64,000 nt of DNA from Allodiplogaster sudhausi (taxonomy: Eukaryota; Nematoda; Chromadorea; Rhabditida; Diplogasteridae): contig CALZFC010000303.1 of the NCBI GenBank assembly GCA_945643635.1, positions 136,001-200,000 of the forward strand, in the 5' to 3' direction. Made by a program: the position numbers and the translations under genes. This document shows, in pieces, positions 10,800 to 21,583 of this stretch (the stretch's first letter is position 1; each line of letters starts with the position of its first letter). The notes beneath the pieces were generated by a model that was not told where the DNA came from, ran no database searches, and was given only the letters and a program-made list of their open reading frames with translations.

Positions 10800-12355
10800 A
10801 TGCATGCAACGGGTGCAACATTGGGGTCAGTGCGAGCTAAGCAAGCAACTGATTTTATTTGGGTTTCGGACGATGACACTTACTTAGTGTTGAATTTTCC
10901 TGGTTTGCTACGTGCCTCAAGATCCCTCGCTTTTTGCTTGGATTTAACTGGGTCATGTTATAGCTAAAGATTCCTAAGAGTCGATTAAAAAAGATTAGTT
11001 CTCTACGAACTGGGGCCAAAATACACAAAGCTCCAGATTTTTACTTTCGCTTAGGCCATTTTGTTACATCGTATTATCAAAAGTCAAATTTGTCGCGGCT
11101 GTTGAGTGGTTGCCGTTAAGCACAAAGTTGTGCAAATTTGATAAGAGCTATTTGCTAAATTTGCCTAGTGTGATTTAGAATATAAAAAAAGCCTTTTTTT
11201 CAAATTAAAGTCATATAAAAGCAGAGAAAGCCTTCTTTTTCCTGCTTTCAGTAGATCAGATGGGTTCTTTTATTCGCACAAATGCGAGAATAAAAATGCC
11301 ATCTGTTTTGCTTCTGGCCCGTGTAGTACTAAAAGGCGAGACAAGGCTATCGTCCGGCAGGAAGCGAACTCAAATAAAGGTAGTGAAATCACAAGTAAGA
11401 AGTTTCGAACAGAGTCGAAAAGAAAATTTAGAACTTTTAGTACAAGTTATGATTTTCCCACTTTAATTCGAGTTCATCTTCTGGCAGAGTGTAGATAGTG
11501 TGTAGCTGCTTACCATTACAGTACTCATGGATTAGCAAATTAGACTGCAATGAACGTATTCCTTGCAGACAAGTCAAAGAGCAAAATATATAAATATATG
11601 ACTCGATGCTGTGGTGTACATATTTTATATGTACATAGATATGTATATATAAATGAAGGCCATATACATTCAGTCGCGCTCATAAAAACTCGGAATTCAT
11701 GTTTTTATCATAACTTTTTTATAGATGAGAGGATTTTAATGAAATTTTCAGGGTTGCTTAGCTAGCCTGTCAGGAATTAATCAGGCTTTTATTGATTTCA
11801 TTGCTTCACTATTGAAAACAATAACTTAGAATCTCCCGGATTGCACATTTTGCAGTGCTGGACAAAATATGTTATTTCTGCGACCTTCGGCTAGTTTTTA
11901 TTGGATAGAAGATTTAGTTGTATTCCAGAACATCTCTGCGATAACTTTTTAATTTAATCGATATTTACTAACATGAGGCAGCATGCTGCCTACTTCCTCT
12001 TCGCGATTCATGCATTCGGCATGTGATGAAGAAGGTTAAGCAGGACAAAATCGATCATTTCCTACTATGGCTTTAGTAATTATAATTTTATTATGTTCGC
12101 AGAAAATCACTGAACCCATTTAGATGGCTAATTGAGCAGTGGAAATTATATGCTCACAATTTCAGCACTCTATTAATACTTCAGTTAACTTTGGCCTGAA
12201 GCCCAGATGTGCTTAAGCTGATGCTGTCCAGGGATACGAATTTCAAATACGGTTTTGCCGATGTTAAATAATAATAATTAGGTTTTCACATGTTCGGCCG
12301 CCTTTTTTCATCCCTGGTTTCATGAAGCCACAAGGAACAGCAGGACGTTTGAATG
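10800..12355. other. AT-rich spacer with a Tc1/mariner-like end
   Basis: No gene seen. The region includes one transposon-like terminus (separate entry) and two TATAAAA motifs near 11180 and 11213 without an open frame behind them. Confidence 0.4.
11671..11760 (+). mobile_element. Probable terminal fragment of a Tc1/mariner-type element
   Basis: CAGTCGCGCTCATAAAAACT followed by CGGAATTCATGTTTTTATCA and AACTTTTTTATAGATGAGAG has the feel of Tc1/mariner inverted-repeat ends (CAGT..., CTCATAAAA...). The matching opposite end is not visible nearby, so only a fragment or solo end is present. Confidence 0.35.
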
Positions 12356-12582
12356 TACCCCTGCCGTGCAATTAATCTAGGAAGAAAATTGAAACGAAGG
12401 TTGAGTGAAATATTAACGAGCTCAAATTGAAAGTTCATGAAGGTTTTACGCCGGTTTACTATGGAGAAAGGCCAAACTTCATCCAACTTCCGAAAAAGAA
12501 AAGAAAATGTTTGTGCAGGTTTAAAAATGCATTCAACGAAAAAGTTCACTGAAGTTTGTCATGTATAACGAAATAGTGTGTG

Positions 12583-12639
12583 AAAGTGAGAGAGGAAAAG
12601 ATTCTAAAAGCTCTTTAGAATCTTTTCCTCTCTCACTTT
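12583..12639. repeat. Perfect 26-bp inverted repeat with 5-base loop
   Basis: The arms are 12583-12608 (AAAGTGAGAGAGGAAAAGAT followed by TCTAAA) and 12614-12639, exact reverse complements, around the loop AGCTC. It lies inside the left part of the Harbinger element, upstream of the Myb gene. Transcribed, it would be a strong hairpin; as DNA it could form a cruciform. Confidence 0.9.
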
Positions 12640-12872
12640 TGTACGCTCTCTCATATTTGTGACCGAAAGATTGCCCAAGTACCAATGTCATTCAACTTCA
12701 AGTTCGTCATCTCAATAATAACGGAAAAGAAAAATGGGCAAAAAACAAGCATTGTGTGTTGCTGTCCGAGTGAATCTTAGAATGCTTTCCTTTTTTCATA
12801 TCTACTTAATACCATTTGTCCAATCTCGCCATATCATCTCGTTTCAAATAGAATGTATTTGTTTAAGGCGAA

Positions 12873-14896
12873 ATGCCGAAGCACTTGTCTTCGGAAGACA
12901 AGGATGTCGTCCTGCAGGAGATCGCGAAATATCGCGAATTTCTGATATTGGGGAACAGCAACCGTCGACCAGGCGCGAATACGGCGCGAGATGGAGCCTG
13001 GGAGACTGTCGTCAGCAAGGCGCGACTGCGTCTGGGAAACAACGAGTTAAGCGTGTCACGGTGCCAGCGAATCCTCCGCGACTCTCACGCAACTGTCAAT
13101 CAACTTTCCGCAGATGAAAATCGGTTAATTATTTTGTTCTTGCTGTGAGAAAGGTGAATATGAATATCGTCTGGGATTTAGTTACAGAGGTGCAACTGGA
13201 GGCGGTATCTCTCAGGCTGTAGAGAAGAGCCTGGACAAAAGGTTTGAAGACCTTGTTCCGGCCGAACGTGCATTGATGGGACGTTATAGTAGAACTGCTG
13301 CGTTCCGCGGCATAAGCGAGTTTGGAGAGAGCTTAGTTGCGAAGCCCGCGAACAGTAAGGTTCCTATTAATTTTTTTTACGTATTCACCACTAGCTCGAA
13401 ATATGCTATACAATTTGCCGACAGTTCTTCTCCACATTCAATTCCTTTCCAACTATAAAGAGAAGTGGATTTAATGAATAAATTGAAGGAAAACCCAATG
13501 AAAGAGGGCCGAAAGCGCTCTGTGTTCGATGTAGAGGGCTTTACGAGTGGGGATGATGATGACGTTCATCTGCAGGTTTTTTTATTATTTATTAACAACT
13601 CTTTGCTTTGACGTAACAGAATAACATGATGTCATTTGTTAACAGTTTACTCTTTTAGTAATGCTCATATCACGACAAAATTGTAGTTGAGCAGCACGAG
13701 GAAGCGGTCTTTTCGCACGAGCGTCGATGACGAACCATATGAGGAAGGCGAGTTTTCAAGGACAAAGGGTCGAAACCGCTCTGCGTTTGATGATGAACGC
13801 TTCACGGGAGGGGAGGAATGCAGTGGAAGGCCTACTCTCCACTCGCAGGTTTTAAAATAAAATAAAGTTATATAATTTCTTCACAATTTGTTCTTTTGTT
13901 CTCGCGTTACTCACTACTTCTTCCTATTTCTTACTAATTTTTCTGTAGAATTTAATGCACTATTTTGTAGGATCACGAGAAGTTTAATGAACCGCGCGAG
14001 GTTGATTTCCTGTACAACAGCCCGCGTAAGACTGCATCGTCTGAGCGGATGGTTCGCGAAAGGACTATAGAAATGCTGGAGGTGTGTTTCCTTTTTAATA
14101 TTGCCAAGAAAAGTTAATTTTAAAATGAAGTTTTAATTTTAATTTTTTTTTCGGAAATACATTTACAGTATCACGCGACGGTATACCGTATGCTTTATAT
14201 GAACAGACCTATGTTTGTCACTTCAAACTTGAAATGCTTTTAGGCTCAAAGAAGAGCAGCTGATGCAACACGAGTTTTGGCGAAGGAAGCTTCTGCCTAT
14301 ATGCGCAAGTCATCTTCAGCAATTGAAGAGATGGCCAAAGAATTCAAAGAGGTAGGATTTTTGTTCACAATTGTTGATTTGTTGATAATTATGCATTTGG
14401 TCGAGACTTTGCGGAAGGAACGAGAATGTTTTGTGCAGTCGATGAACAGCATTGTGAGCGCGGTCCTCATGCGTACCTCAGTTAGTTCTTTTCCAAATAA
14501 CTGAATATTAAAAACATAATTCGCTGAACACCATTGTGAGATCTCTAGTCGGGGTGAATAACCTTGTTACAACAGCAGTTATTAACAGTTTTAATGTCCT
14601 TTTCCAGTCTTTCCACTGCTGAGATATCACATGGTGCTGTGAATGATCATCACTCATCAGAGGATAATATGGTTTCACTTCCATTCCATTTTTTTTTATT
14701 TCCTTTTTCTTCCTGATTTAATTTTTTTTTAATTGAGTTGCAATCGTGCAATAACTGTGGCCTAACATCGTAGGCACACTTCAATCATGAAGTACAACAC
14801 GAAAAGATAGGGCGCGAAGAATCAGCAGAAGACGCGGACTCGTACGTCGACGTTGTTGGAAATTCCTCTGCTTCGAGGCGTTCATCTCTCCTGTAG
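12873..14896 (+). CDS. Harbinger-encoded Myb/SANT-like DNA-binding protein
   Basis: The first exon (12873-13123) starts MPKHLSSEDKDVVLQEIAKY and contains a trihelix-type pattern: NTARDGAWETVVSKARLRLG with the conserved W, then LSVSRCQRILRD. This is the Myb/SANT-like domain found in the second protein of Harbinger elements, which carries the transposase to the nucleus and to the ends. Further exons join in phase: 13188-13354, 13466-13575, 13687-13848, 13971-14081 and 14244-14351. They give acidic and basic linkers with a repeated motif (GRKRSVFDVEGF, GRNRSAFDDERF) and a helical segment (AQRRAADATRVLAKEASAYM). Later exons near 14408-14460, 14609-14670 and 14775-14896 are less certain and end SSASRRSSLL, TAG at 14894-14896. 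It converges on the transposase. Confidence 0.75.
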
Positions 14897-15317
14897 CTCT
14901 TTGGAATAGAGGTTTAAAGGATATACAAGAGTATATTTATCTTATAATTATTGCATAGCATTTCTAAATTTTTGCCCATAGCAATTTGCCCAAGCTGTTC
15001 AGCTCGATTTATGGAAATAGCTTAGAGTTTCTATTGAAGCGTATAGTTAACATAGTATCTATTAAATGCTAAATTATCAATTTTTCGTTTCTTGCTCCTT
15101 CCGCATCGTTGCTTTTGAATAGAGGTTGTATGCTTTTGTCATCCCCTTCGACAGTTTCCACGATATTATGTTCCTTTCTTCTTTCTTTTTCATCTTTAGA
15201 TTCAGCTAGGTTTTTGTCAATTATATCTTATCGGATCACAGAGGCAACTAGAAATTGTTTATCAAAATTAACTAATTATATCGAGAAAAATGGAGTAATA
15301 GGAATAGTCTAATACAT

Positions 15318-16752
15318 TTACAGGTTGGTAGTCATGTGAATTCGCGGGTCTATTCCGGGTGGAGGGTGAGCCATTGTAGCAAGGCGGGGACGAGGGATGG
15401 CGTATCCACCCGTCACCTTCTCAATGATGTAGTTGTGCAAGATGACCGAGGCCATGATACACTTAACTGCTGCTCTCGGCTGCACTCGCAGTTGCCCCCG
15501 CAGACATCCAAACCGTCGCTTGAGCATACCGATAGCCTGTTCCACGAGTACTCGGGTGTGTCTATGCTCGCGATTGAATTCTTCCTCGGCCGGGGTTCTG
15601 GGGGTTCCGATATGGGGTCACAACAAAGCCATTGGAAGCAAACCCTGAGTCTCTCAGTATCACGTACCCGGGTGGAATTGAACCTTGTGCGAAGGCTTCA
15701 GCAAGTGCTGACTGCCTATAGACGTATGCATCATGGCAGCTTCCGGGAAAACGGCAGTTACAGTATACGATGCGCCCGACCGCATCGCATACAACTAGGG
15801 CATTGATTGCTGTCCATCCCTTTCGGGTACGGTACTGCCACGGGGATTCCTCTGGGGCCATAATGGGGATGAGGGTTCCATCGATTAGGCCGATGACGTC
15901 TAAATCAAAATTAAATGTTGGAATCGCCACAGTTGTTTGTTTTAAGCTACCGTAAGAAGGTATACTGTCAAAGTTACTGTTAGATATGCTTGGCTTTTCA
16001 TTCATGTTTCTTTAATAATAACTTGTTTTCTTGAGCTAACAAAAAGATAAAGTTGTTCTTTCGTTAACATCTTACTGCCAAAACGAGTGCGCCTCCCGAA
16101 TGCATCCGCTGCTCCTGCGCAGTAGCGCGGACTTGTAAGAGGAAAGCGGACGCAACGGTCCCACAACGTCTGCATTCCATCGAGTGTTCGCTCCAGAACA
16201 TTCGCGACAGTGGATTGGCAACATCCAAAGAGATCAGCCAGCACTGACTGCGACGCGTTGGTGAACAGAGACCGCAGCAGCATCAGAACCTGTCGAATGT
16301 GTTATAACTAGCAATTTTTTCAGCTTTTCCTGTCTCCATTATTATTTTTCTTAATAATGCTTTCAGATTGAAATTTCTTATTTCATGCACTTCTCCCTCA
16401 TATCCTCCCTGAGATTCCTTGTTTCATGCACTTCTACCACCTAACCTACCTGAGATTCATCACTTTTACCTCTCTTCCTCTCTCTCACCACCTCTCGCTC
16501 TGTCTTGCCGTCTTTACATCACAGTCGGATTGCTCGACTTGCCTGGTTCTCTTCGGAGATCGCCCAGTCTCCGAGAGAGTAGTGGTTGAGAGGCGCCACG
16601 AGGTGCTGGACAGGCTGCCTGACTCGAGCTGGTCTCATCCGGAAGCGATCACAAAGGAGCCTCTCATTGGGAGCGAAGAATAGCATAGGATGCTGTCGAA
16701 TGTACGGCAAATTGGGTTGTCGACGCCGAATGGGAACCAATAAGTTGTTCAT
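15318..16752 (-). CDS. Harbinger DDE transposase (HARBI1-like), one-base frameshift
   Basis: Three exons: 16752-16543, 16289-16076 and 15899-15318, about 335 residues, close to HARBI1 length. Exon 1 ends SEENQ at a GC donor (CAG|GCAAGT) and joins VLMLLRSLF in phase. Exon 2 carries the helix-turn-helix-like ASQSVLADLFGCCQSTVANV and ends at GC|A GTAAGA. Exon 3 starts NVIGLIDGTLIPI (first catalytic Asp), followed by NALVVCDAVGRIVYC, FPGSCHDAYVYR and VILRDSGFAS (second Asp). The frame then shifts by one base in a C-run near 15590-15600. It resumes as PAEEEFNREHRHTRVLVEQA with the catalytic Glu, then IGMLKRRFGCLRGQL and MASVILHNYI. Exon 3 has exactly one base too many. The catalytic DDE residues are all present, so inactivation is recent, or the base is a sequencing error. 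Confidence 0.85.
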
Positions 16753-17015
16753 ACTTCTCAACATACATATATAGACGTATATTTCTATGTAAACATATTT
16801 ATGTATGTACATAAATATGTTTAAATAGAAACCTATGCAAAAAACCATGTAGAAAGAAAGAAAATAGCATAAGAAAAAGAAAATTCAAAATCTCTTCCCA
16901 GATGAAAGATGACAAAATATTTCATTAAAATTTCACTGAGCTCGAAATGAAACTTTCATTAACATTTGGCCAAACTGGCGTCAGTTTTGTCAAGATTAAT
17001 TGCACGGCTGGTGTA

Positions 17016-17422
17016 GAATATTACGATATCCTAGAAGGCAAGAAAGTAAACCCGAAAATTTTTATATCGAGCCAAAAATCACTTTAATCGACACAGAAGT
17101 GTGCTTTGCAATCGTCTAAATCTCAAATGGTTAAGTTGATGTATGTATGTACATTCATGTGTACATAATCAAATTTTCAATATATCAAATCGTGTGCGAA
17201 CCACGATTCACACGACGTTGTCTCTCATTCTACTCTCTCATTCTATCACACTCTCTCTATTTCTCTCGGTCTCTCGAATGATGCAAACCCAGAGACTCTT
17301 CAATGTCCAAGGTAGCCATGCTCTCCTCCGCACTCTCTGGGCTCTTCTTCCTCCCTTCTTCTGATACCCGATAACGTCGGCACTCTCGGTCGTATCGATT
17401 CTTAACCTTTTACTTCTTTCAG

Positions 17423-17459
<37 letters not shown>

Positions 17460-17503
17460 CTCTCTTTCTATGTCCCTCTCTCTCTCTTCTCTTTTTCTCT
17501 TTC

Positions 17504-17538
<35 letters not shown>

Positions 17539-18213
17539 TCACAGCTCGTTTTCGTTATCTTTTTTTGAGTGCATACGTGTTCCACACTATCGAATCGTCA
17601 ACGTCCATGGTTCGGCCTCCTCGAATGATAACGAGGATTTGCGGTTTGCTCGAATGCTTGGCTGACGATCAGTTTAATTTTTATGATCATGTAATAAGCG
17701 CCTCATATGAGCTATTGATTCTCGCCATAATGTTCATATTTTTCTTTTTTTCGTACTTTCTTTCTTCCACCTTTTCCTTTCTCGCATTCTCACATTCTCT
17801 TTTCTCTCTCTTTATTTTTTTCTCTTTCAGTCTCTTTTTCGATATCTCTCTCTCACTTTTTCTTTCTCTCTCTTTCACTTTTCTTTCTCAGGATCTCTCA
17901 TATCATTTCATTTCCATATTTTCATATCAAGTGTGCGCCCATGATATGATTATATTCAATTTTTGATGACCTTTTCCTCCTTCCCTTTCTGATGCCGCTA
18001 TTCAGTGACGGGTGAAAAAAAATTTTTTTTTCTTCTCCTCTGAATGAATCTTTTCAATCCAGCTGCAATGAATTTATGCCCATGAATATATTTATTGCTG
18101 TTGAGCACTGCTCTTGATTGCTTTATAAATATGCTTGCATGAGGGGTCCTTTAGGAAGAATGGACGTGGACTATCATGTGATTGTACATGTCGCACGGAC
18201 ACGTCATATGACA

Positions 18214-18253
<40 letters not shown>

Positions 18254-18869
18254 GAAGGCAGATATAAAGAGAGAAAGAGAGACTGAGGGAGAGAGAGTTG
18301 GGTAGTGAGAACGAGTGAGAGAAAGAGTGTGACAGAGAGGAGAGTGATGGGAAAACAAAGGTGAGAAAGGCGCTCTTTGAAGAGAATGAACGTCGTGCTG
18401 CTACTGAATCATTCTCAAACGATTGAACACAGTTCCTTCAATGAATTAATGATTATTGGTTTGAAACTAATCTAACGTTCCCTTTGTGCCCGAAATTAAA
18501 TTACATATTTTTACTCATATTATTTATGCAAATATACATATTTATCGCAGTTACTCTTTTCTCAAATCTCTTGCCACGTTTTGCATGCCTTCAAACGCGT
18601 GGTTTCATTCACGTTGTGCTGCACGTATTCAATTCCATGACGGCTTACATGATCTTGCATGCTCTCCAGAGCTAGCCTTTTTTTTTAATATTCAAGCCTG
18701 TTGATTTGTTATTTTGTATGTATGTATGTACATGTTTAATGGTTACTGCAGTGCCATTGCACTCTTTACATACATGAATATATATGTACACATGTATGTA
18801 CATACATACATCTTTTCTCTTCTTACATTAGCCCTTCCTATCGTCTTCACCTCTCCAAGCTCCCCAAGG
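17016..18869. other. Spacer before the Rab gene
   Basis: This holds CT tracts (17428-17540), a GA tract (18215-18255) and pyrimidine-rich stretches around 17740-17890. There is no exon I can support. A trans-splice or promoter signal for the Rab gene is not obvious, although AAG immediately precedes CTCCCCAAGGATG at 18861-18872. Confidence 0.4.
17428..17540 (+). repeat. (CT)n / polypyrimidine tract
   Basis: Two dinucleotide runs separated by TTTCT-rich variants. Frames through it give Glu/Arg or Ser/Leu repeats and are not genes. Confidence 0.85.
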
Positions 18870-19267
18870 ATGAACGGCGTTGGAGTGGCAGCCAGCTCTT
18901 CTCTGCAGCCGCCACTGCGGCCGCATGCGTCTGCCGCCGCGCCCCCCTCGACGCCGAGCGCCTCGCTGGCGCCCGCGCCAGACCGCAAGAAACAGACGCC
19001 CTTCAAGATTCTTGTCATCGGCGACCCAGGCACAGGTTGGAAATTAATTTTTTTTCTTCGCAAATGCCACTTTGGCTGCTAAAAGTGTTAAGAGAACTTT
19101 CTTTTACTTCTTTTTCTAGAAAAGATGTAGTTTTTTTTACTTCTACAGGCTTTTTGTTGTTGCAGGCAAATCATCAATAATTCGCCGTTTTGTGCACGAC
19201 AAATTCTCTGCAAATTACAAGGCGACTGTCAGACATTTTGGCATTTTTCCTATGCTTAGTCTATAAA

Positions 19268-19311
<44 letters not shown>

Positions 19312-21123
19312 TTATATATATAAATTCCTATATTTATGAAAACGTAGTTATATATTTGTATTCGCTCTCCTTTACAGATTGGCGTAGATTTTGCTCTGAA
19401 GATTCTGCCGATCGACAAGGACCAGATCGTGCATCTCCAGATGTGGGACATTTCAGGTGAGCTCCTTCATTTACGATTAGACCACGCCTCACGATTAGCT
19501 ACCCATATTTGACAGTATCTGAGCAACCTTTTCGTCACCTATATTTGTCCAGAAAGATTCATGTGAGCATTTTTCAGAATTCATTGCTGTTTTTTTATAC
19601 CAGCAAATAGAAAGAAACGAGACAATAATTTTTGCCAATCTATACAAGTAACAAACAATCGTTTTTTAAACAAATGGAAAAAATATATATCGGGAAGAAT
19701 ATTGGGGCTATGTATGTATATAAAGATAGGCCGGAAGTAGCAGTCATGGCTTGGCGTTTTCAAATTGGCGCGCGCAAAGAAACATTTCTCTAAGGTTAAG
19801 CAAACCAATCTTCTTGCACTACAACCGGTGGTGTTTTTGAAGAAGAAAAAAGGACATTAAACATTTATAAGAAAAGCTCTGGCTAAGCATCCTCTCGGCG
19901 GAACTAATCTTATCTCACTGCAGAAAAACAAAAATGCGACGCAATATGATTTACTAAATTTTTGTAAAAGCGTAAAATGAAGCGAAAAAAATGGCGTAGG
20001 GCAAGAGCAGGAAGAGAGAGAGAGCGGCGGCGTTGGGGGGAGAATTCTCAGCAGAAGCAGCTCACTTTTCAAAATGTATGCTGAGATTTTGGCATCCCGT
20101 TCAGCCGCACCGGCAGCATCTTTTATGGTACAAGCAAACATCTTGGGGACAGGCAATCGATTGATGGGATATCGATGGGAGACATATCGATTCATTCATT
20201 ATTAGTCATCAGAGGAGGGTGGGAAAAGAATGCTCGGTCAACGATGAAAAAGGGCATCATCATATGTGACCTATTAGACGTGTTTCTTTCTCTGGCTGGA
20301 AAAAAGGGGCGCGAAAACTAGATTTTCAAAAAACAAAATAAGAAGGTAAATGTGAGGTGGCAGCTGATTGGAAGTTACGAGAGACTGACTGACTGAAAGA
20401 AGATGCCTTTTGCATTGAGCAAACGTTCGTACAACAAAGGAAAGCAACAATAAAAGATGTAGCAAAAAACCTTGAAAGCTCGTCTTTTGGAAGCGAATAA
20501 CTTTTCGTAGCAAACTGAATGTTATTTCAGATATTTTGAGCACCGCGAAATGTGTGTGTGTTTTAAGCAGCTAAAATCGCCAAGGAAATACAAATCAATG
20601 AAATGGATCAATAAATCGATAATTTCTCAGTCAAAGACATGATGCGCAGTCTGAGCGGAGCTCGAGTTCAGCCGCCTATGGTGGTGGCGGCCATCGGCGG
20701 GGGGAGGGTAGCCGTAGAACCTTAACATCAACTATTGCTCTCATCACAATTACTCTTGGACCATTGGTTTTTGTCAATTACTATTTTAACAAATTAATCA
20801 TTGCATACGGCTCTCTTTCTTTCTCTCTCTCTTTTACTCCCTTGTCCATCCATCTTTCTCAATATCTCTGACCCGCTTTCGATTTGGTATGGCTGTCCGT
20901 AGTATCGCTTCGTCGTGTGGTAATAGTACGGATTCTCATCCGCCGACCAGTAAACACTCTGCTCTTCCATCGGCTGAAGGTGGATCTGGCAAATGTACAG
21001 AATCTATTCTTACGGACATTCCAGACGGATGGAGAGAAAGAGAGATGGGGAGACAGAGAGATAAGATAGAGAGAGAGATAAAGAAAGATAAAGAGCGAGC
21101 GAGTGCAAGAGCCAAAGAGTGGC

Positions 21124-21178
<55 letters not shown>

Positions 21179-21546
21179 GAGAAAGAGAGAGACATACGGG
21201 AGGTGAGTGTGGCCCAGCCGCTCCGACAGCCTGGCCGCCGCCTCCTCCGCCGGGTCCGTACATGATGCCGGGGACGCGCGGGATGTGCTGAGGAGGCGCG
21301 GCCTCAGCCGGGTGCACCGTCTGCGCGCCGCCCGTCGTGTAGAAGGCGCCTTGGCGAGACGCGCGGTTCCCGCCTGGAAGAATTTATTTTAAATTTCCCG
21401 CGCTTTTCCGCTACCGTAATCTCGCCACGACAATACAGAACCTCCATGCGACGAGTGCTGCAGACTGCCAAAGTGCTCCTCGAGTGGCGCGATCACGGTC
21501 GAGCTCGTAGATGCCGTCTTGTGGTGAAGGAGATAGGACGAGCTGG

Positions 21547-21583
<37 letters not shown>

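Larger units (their letters stand above)
12356..17015. mobile_element. PIF/Harbinger DNA transposon, nearly complete
   Basis: The element is about 4.66 kb. The left end reads TACCCCTGCCGTGCAATTAA (from 12356). The right end, on the other strand, reads TACACCAGCCGTGCAATTAA (from 17015). The match continues in patches inward, for example GAGCTCA with GTGAAATATTAA-like blocks. Inside are the two genes that define autonomous Harbinger elements: a Myb/SANT-like DNA-binding protein (12873-14896, +) and a DDE endonuclease (15318-16752, -), facing each other. The terminal TA could be part of the target duplication; Harbinger normally duplicates a 3-bp TWA site, and I cannot fix the exact edge. The first protein is intact by eye; the transposase has a one-base frameshift. 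Confidence 0.85.

Noticed and set aside
15336..15806. A 156-codon plus-strand frame
   Set aside because: Shadow of the Harbinger transposase exon on the minus strand.
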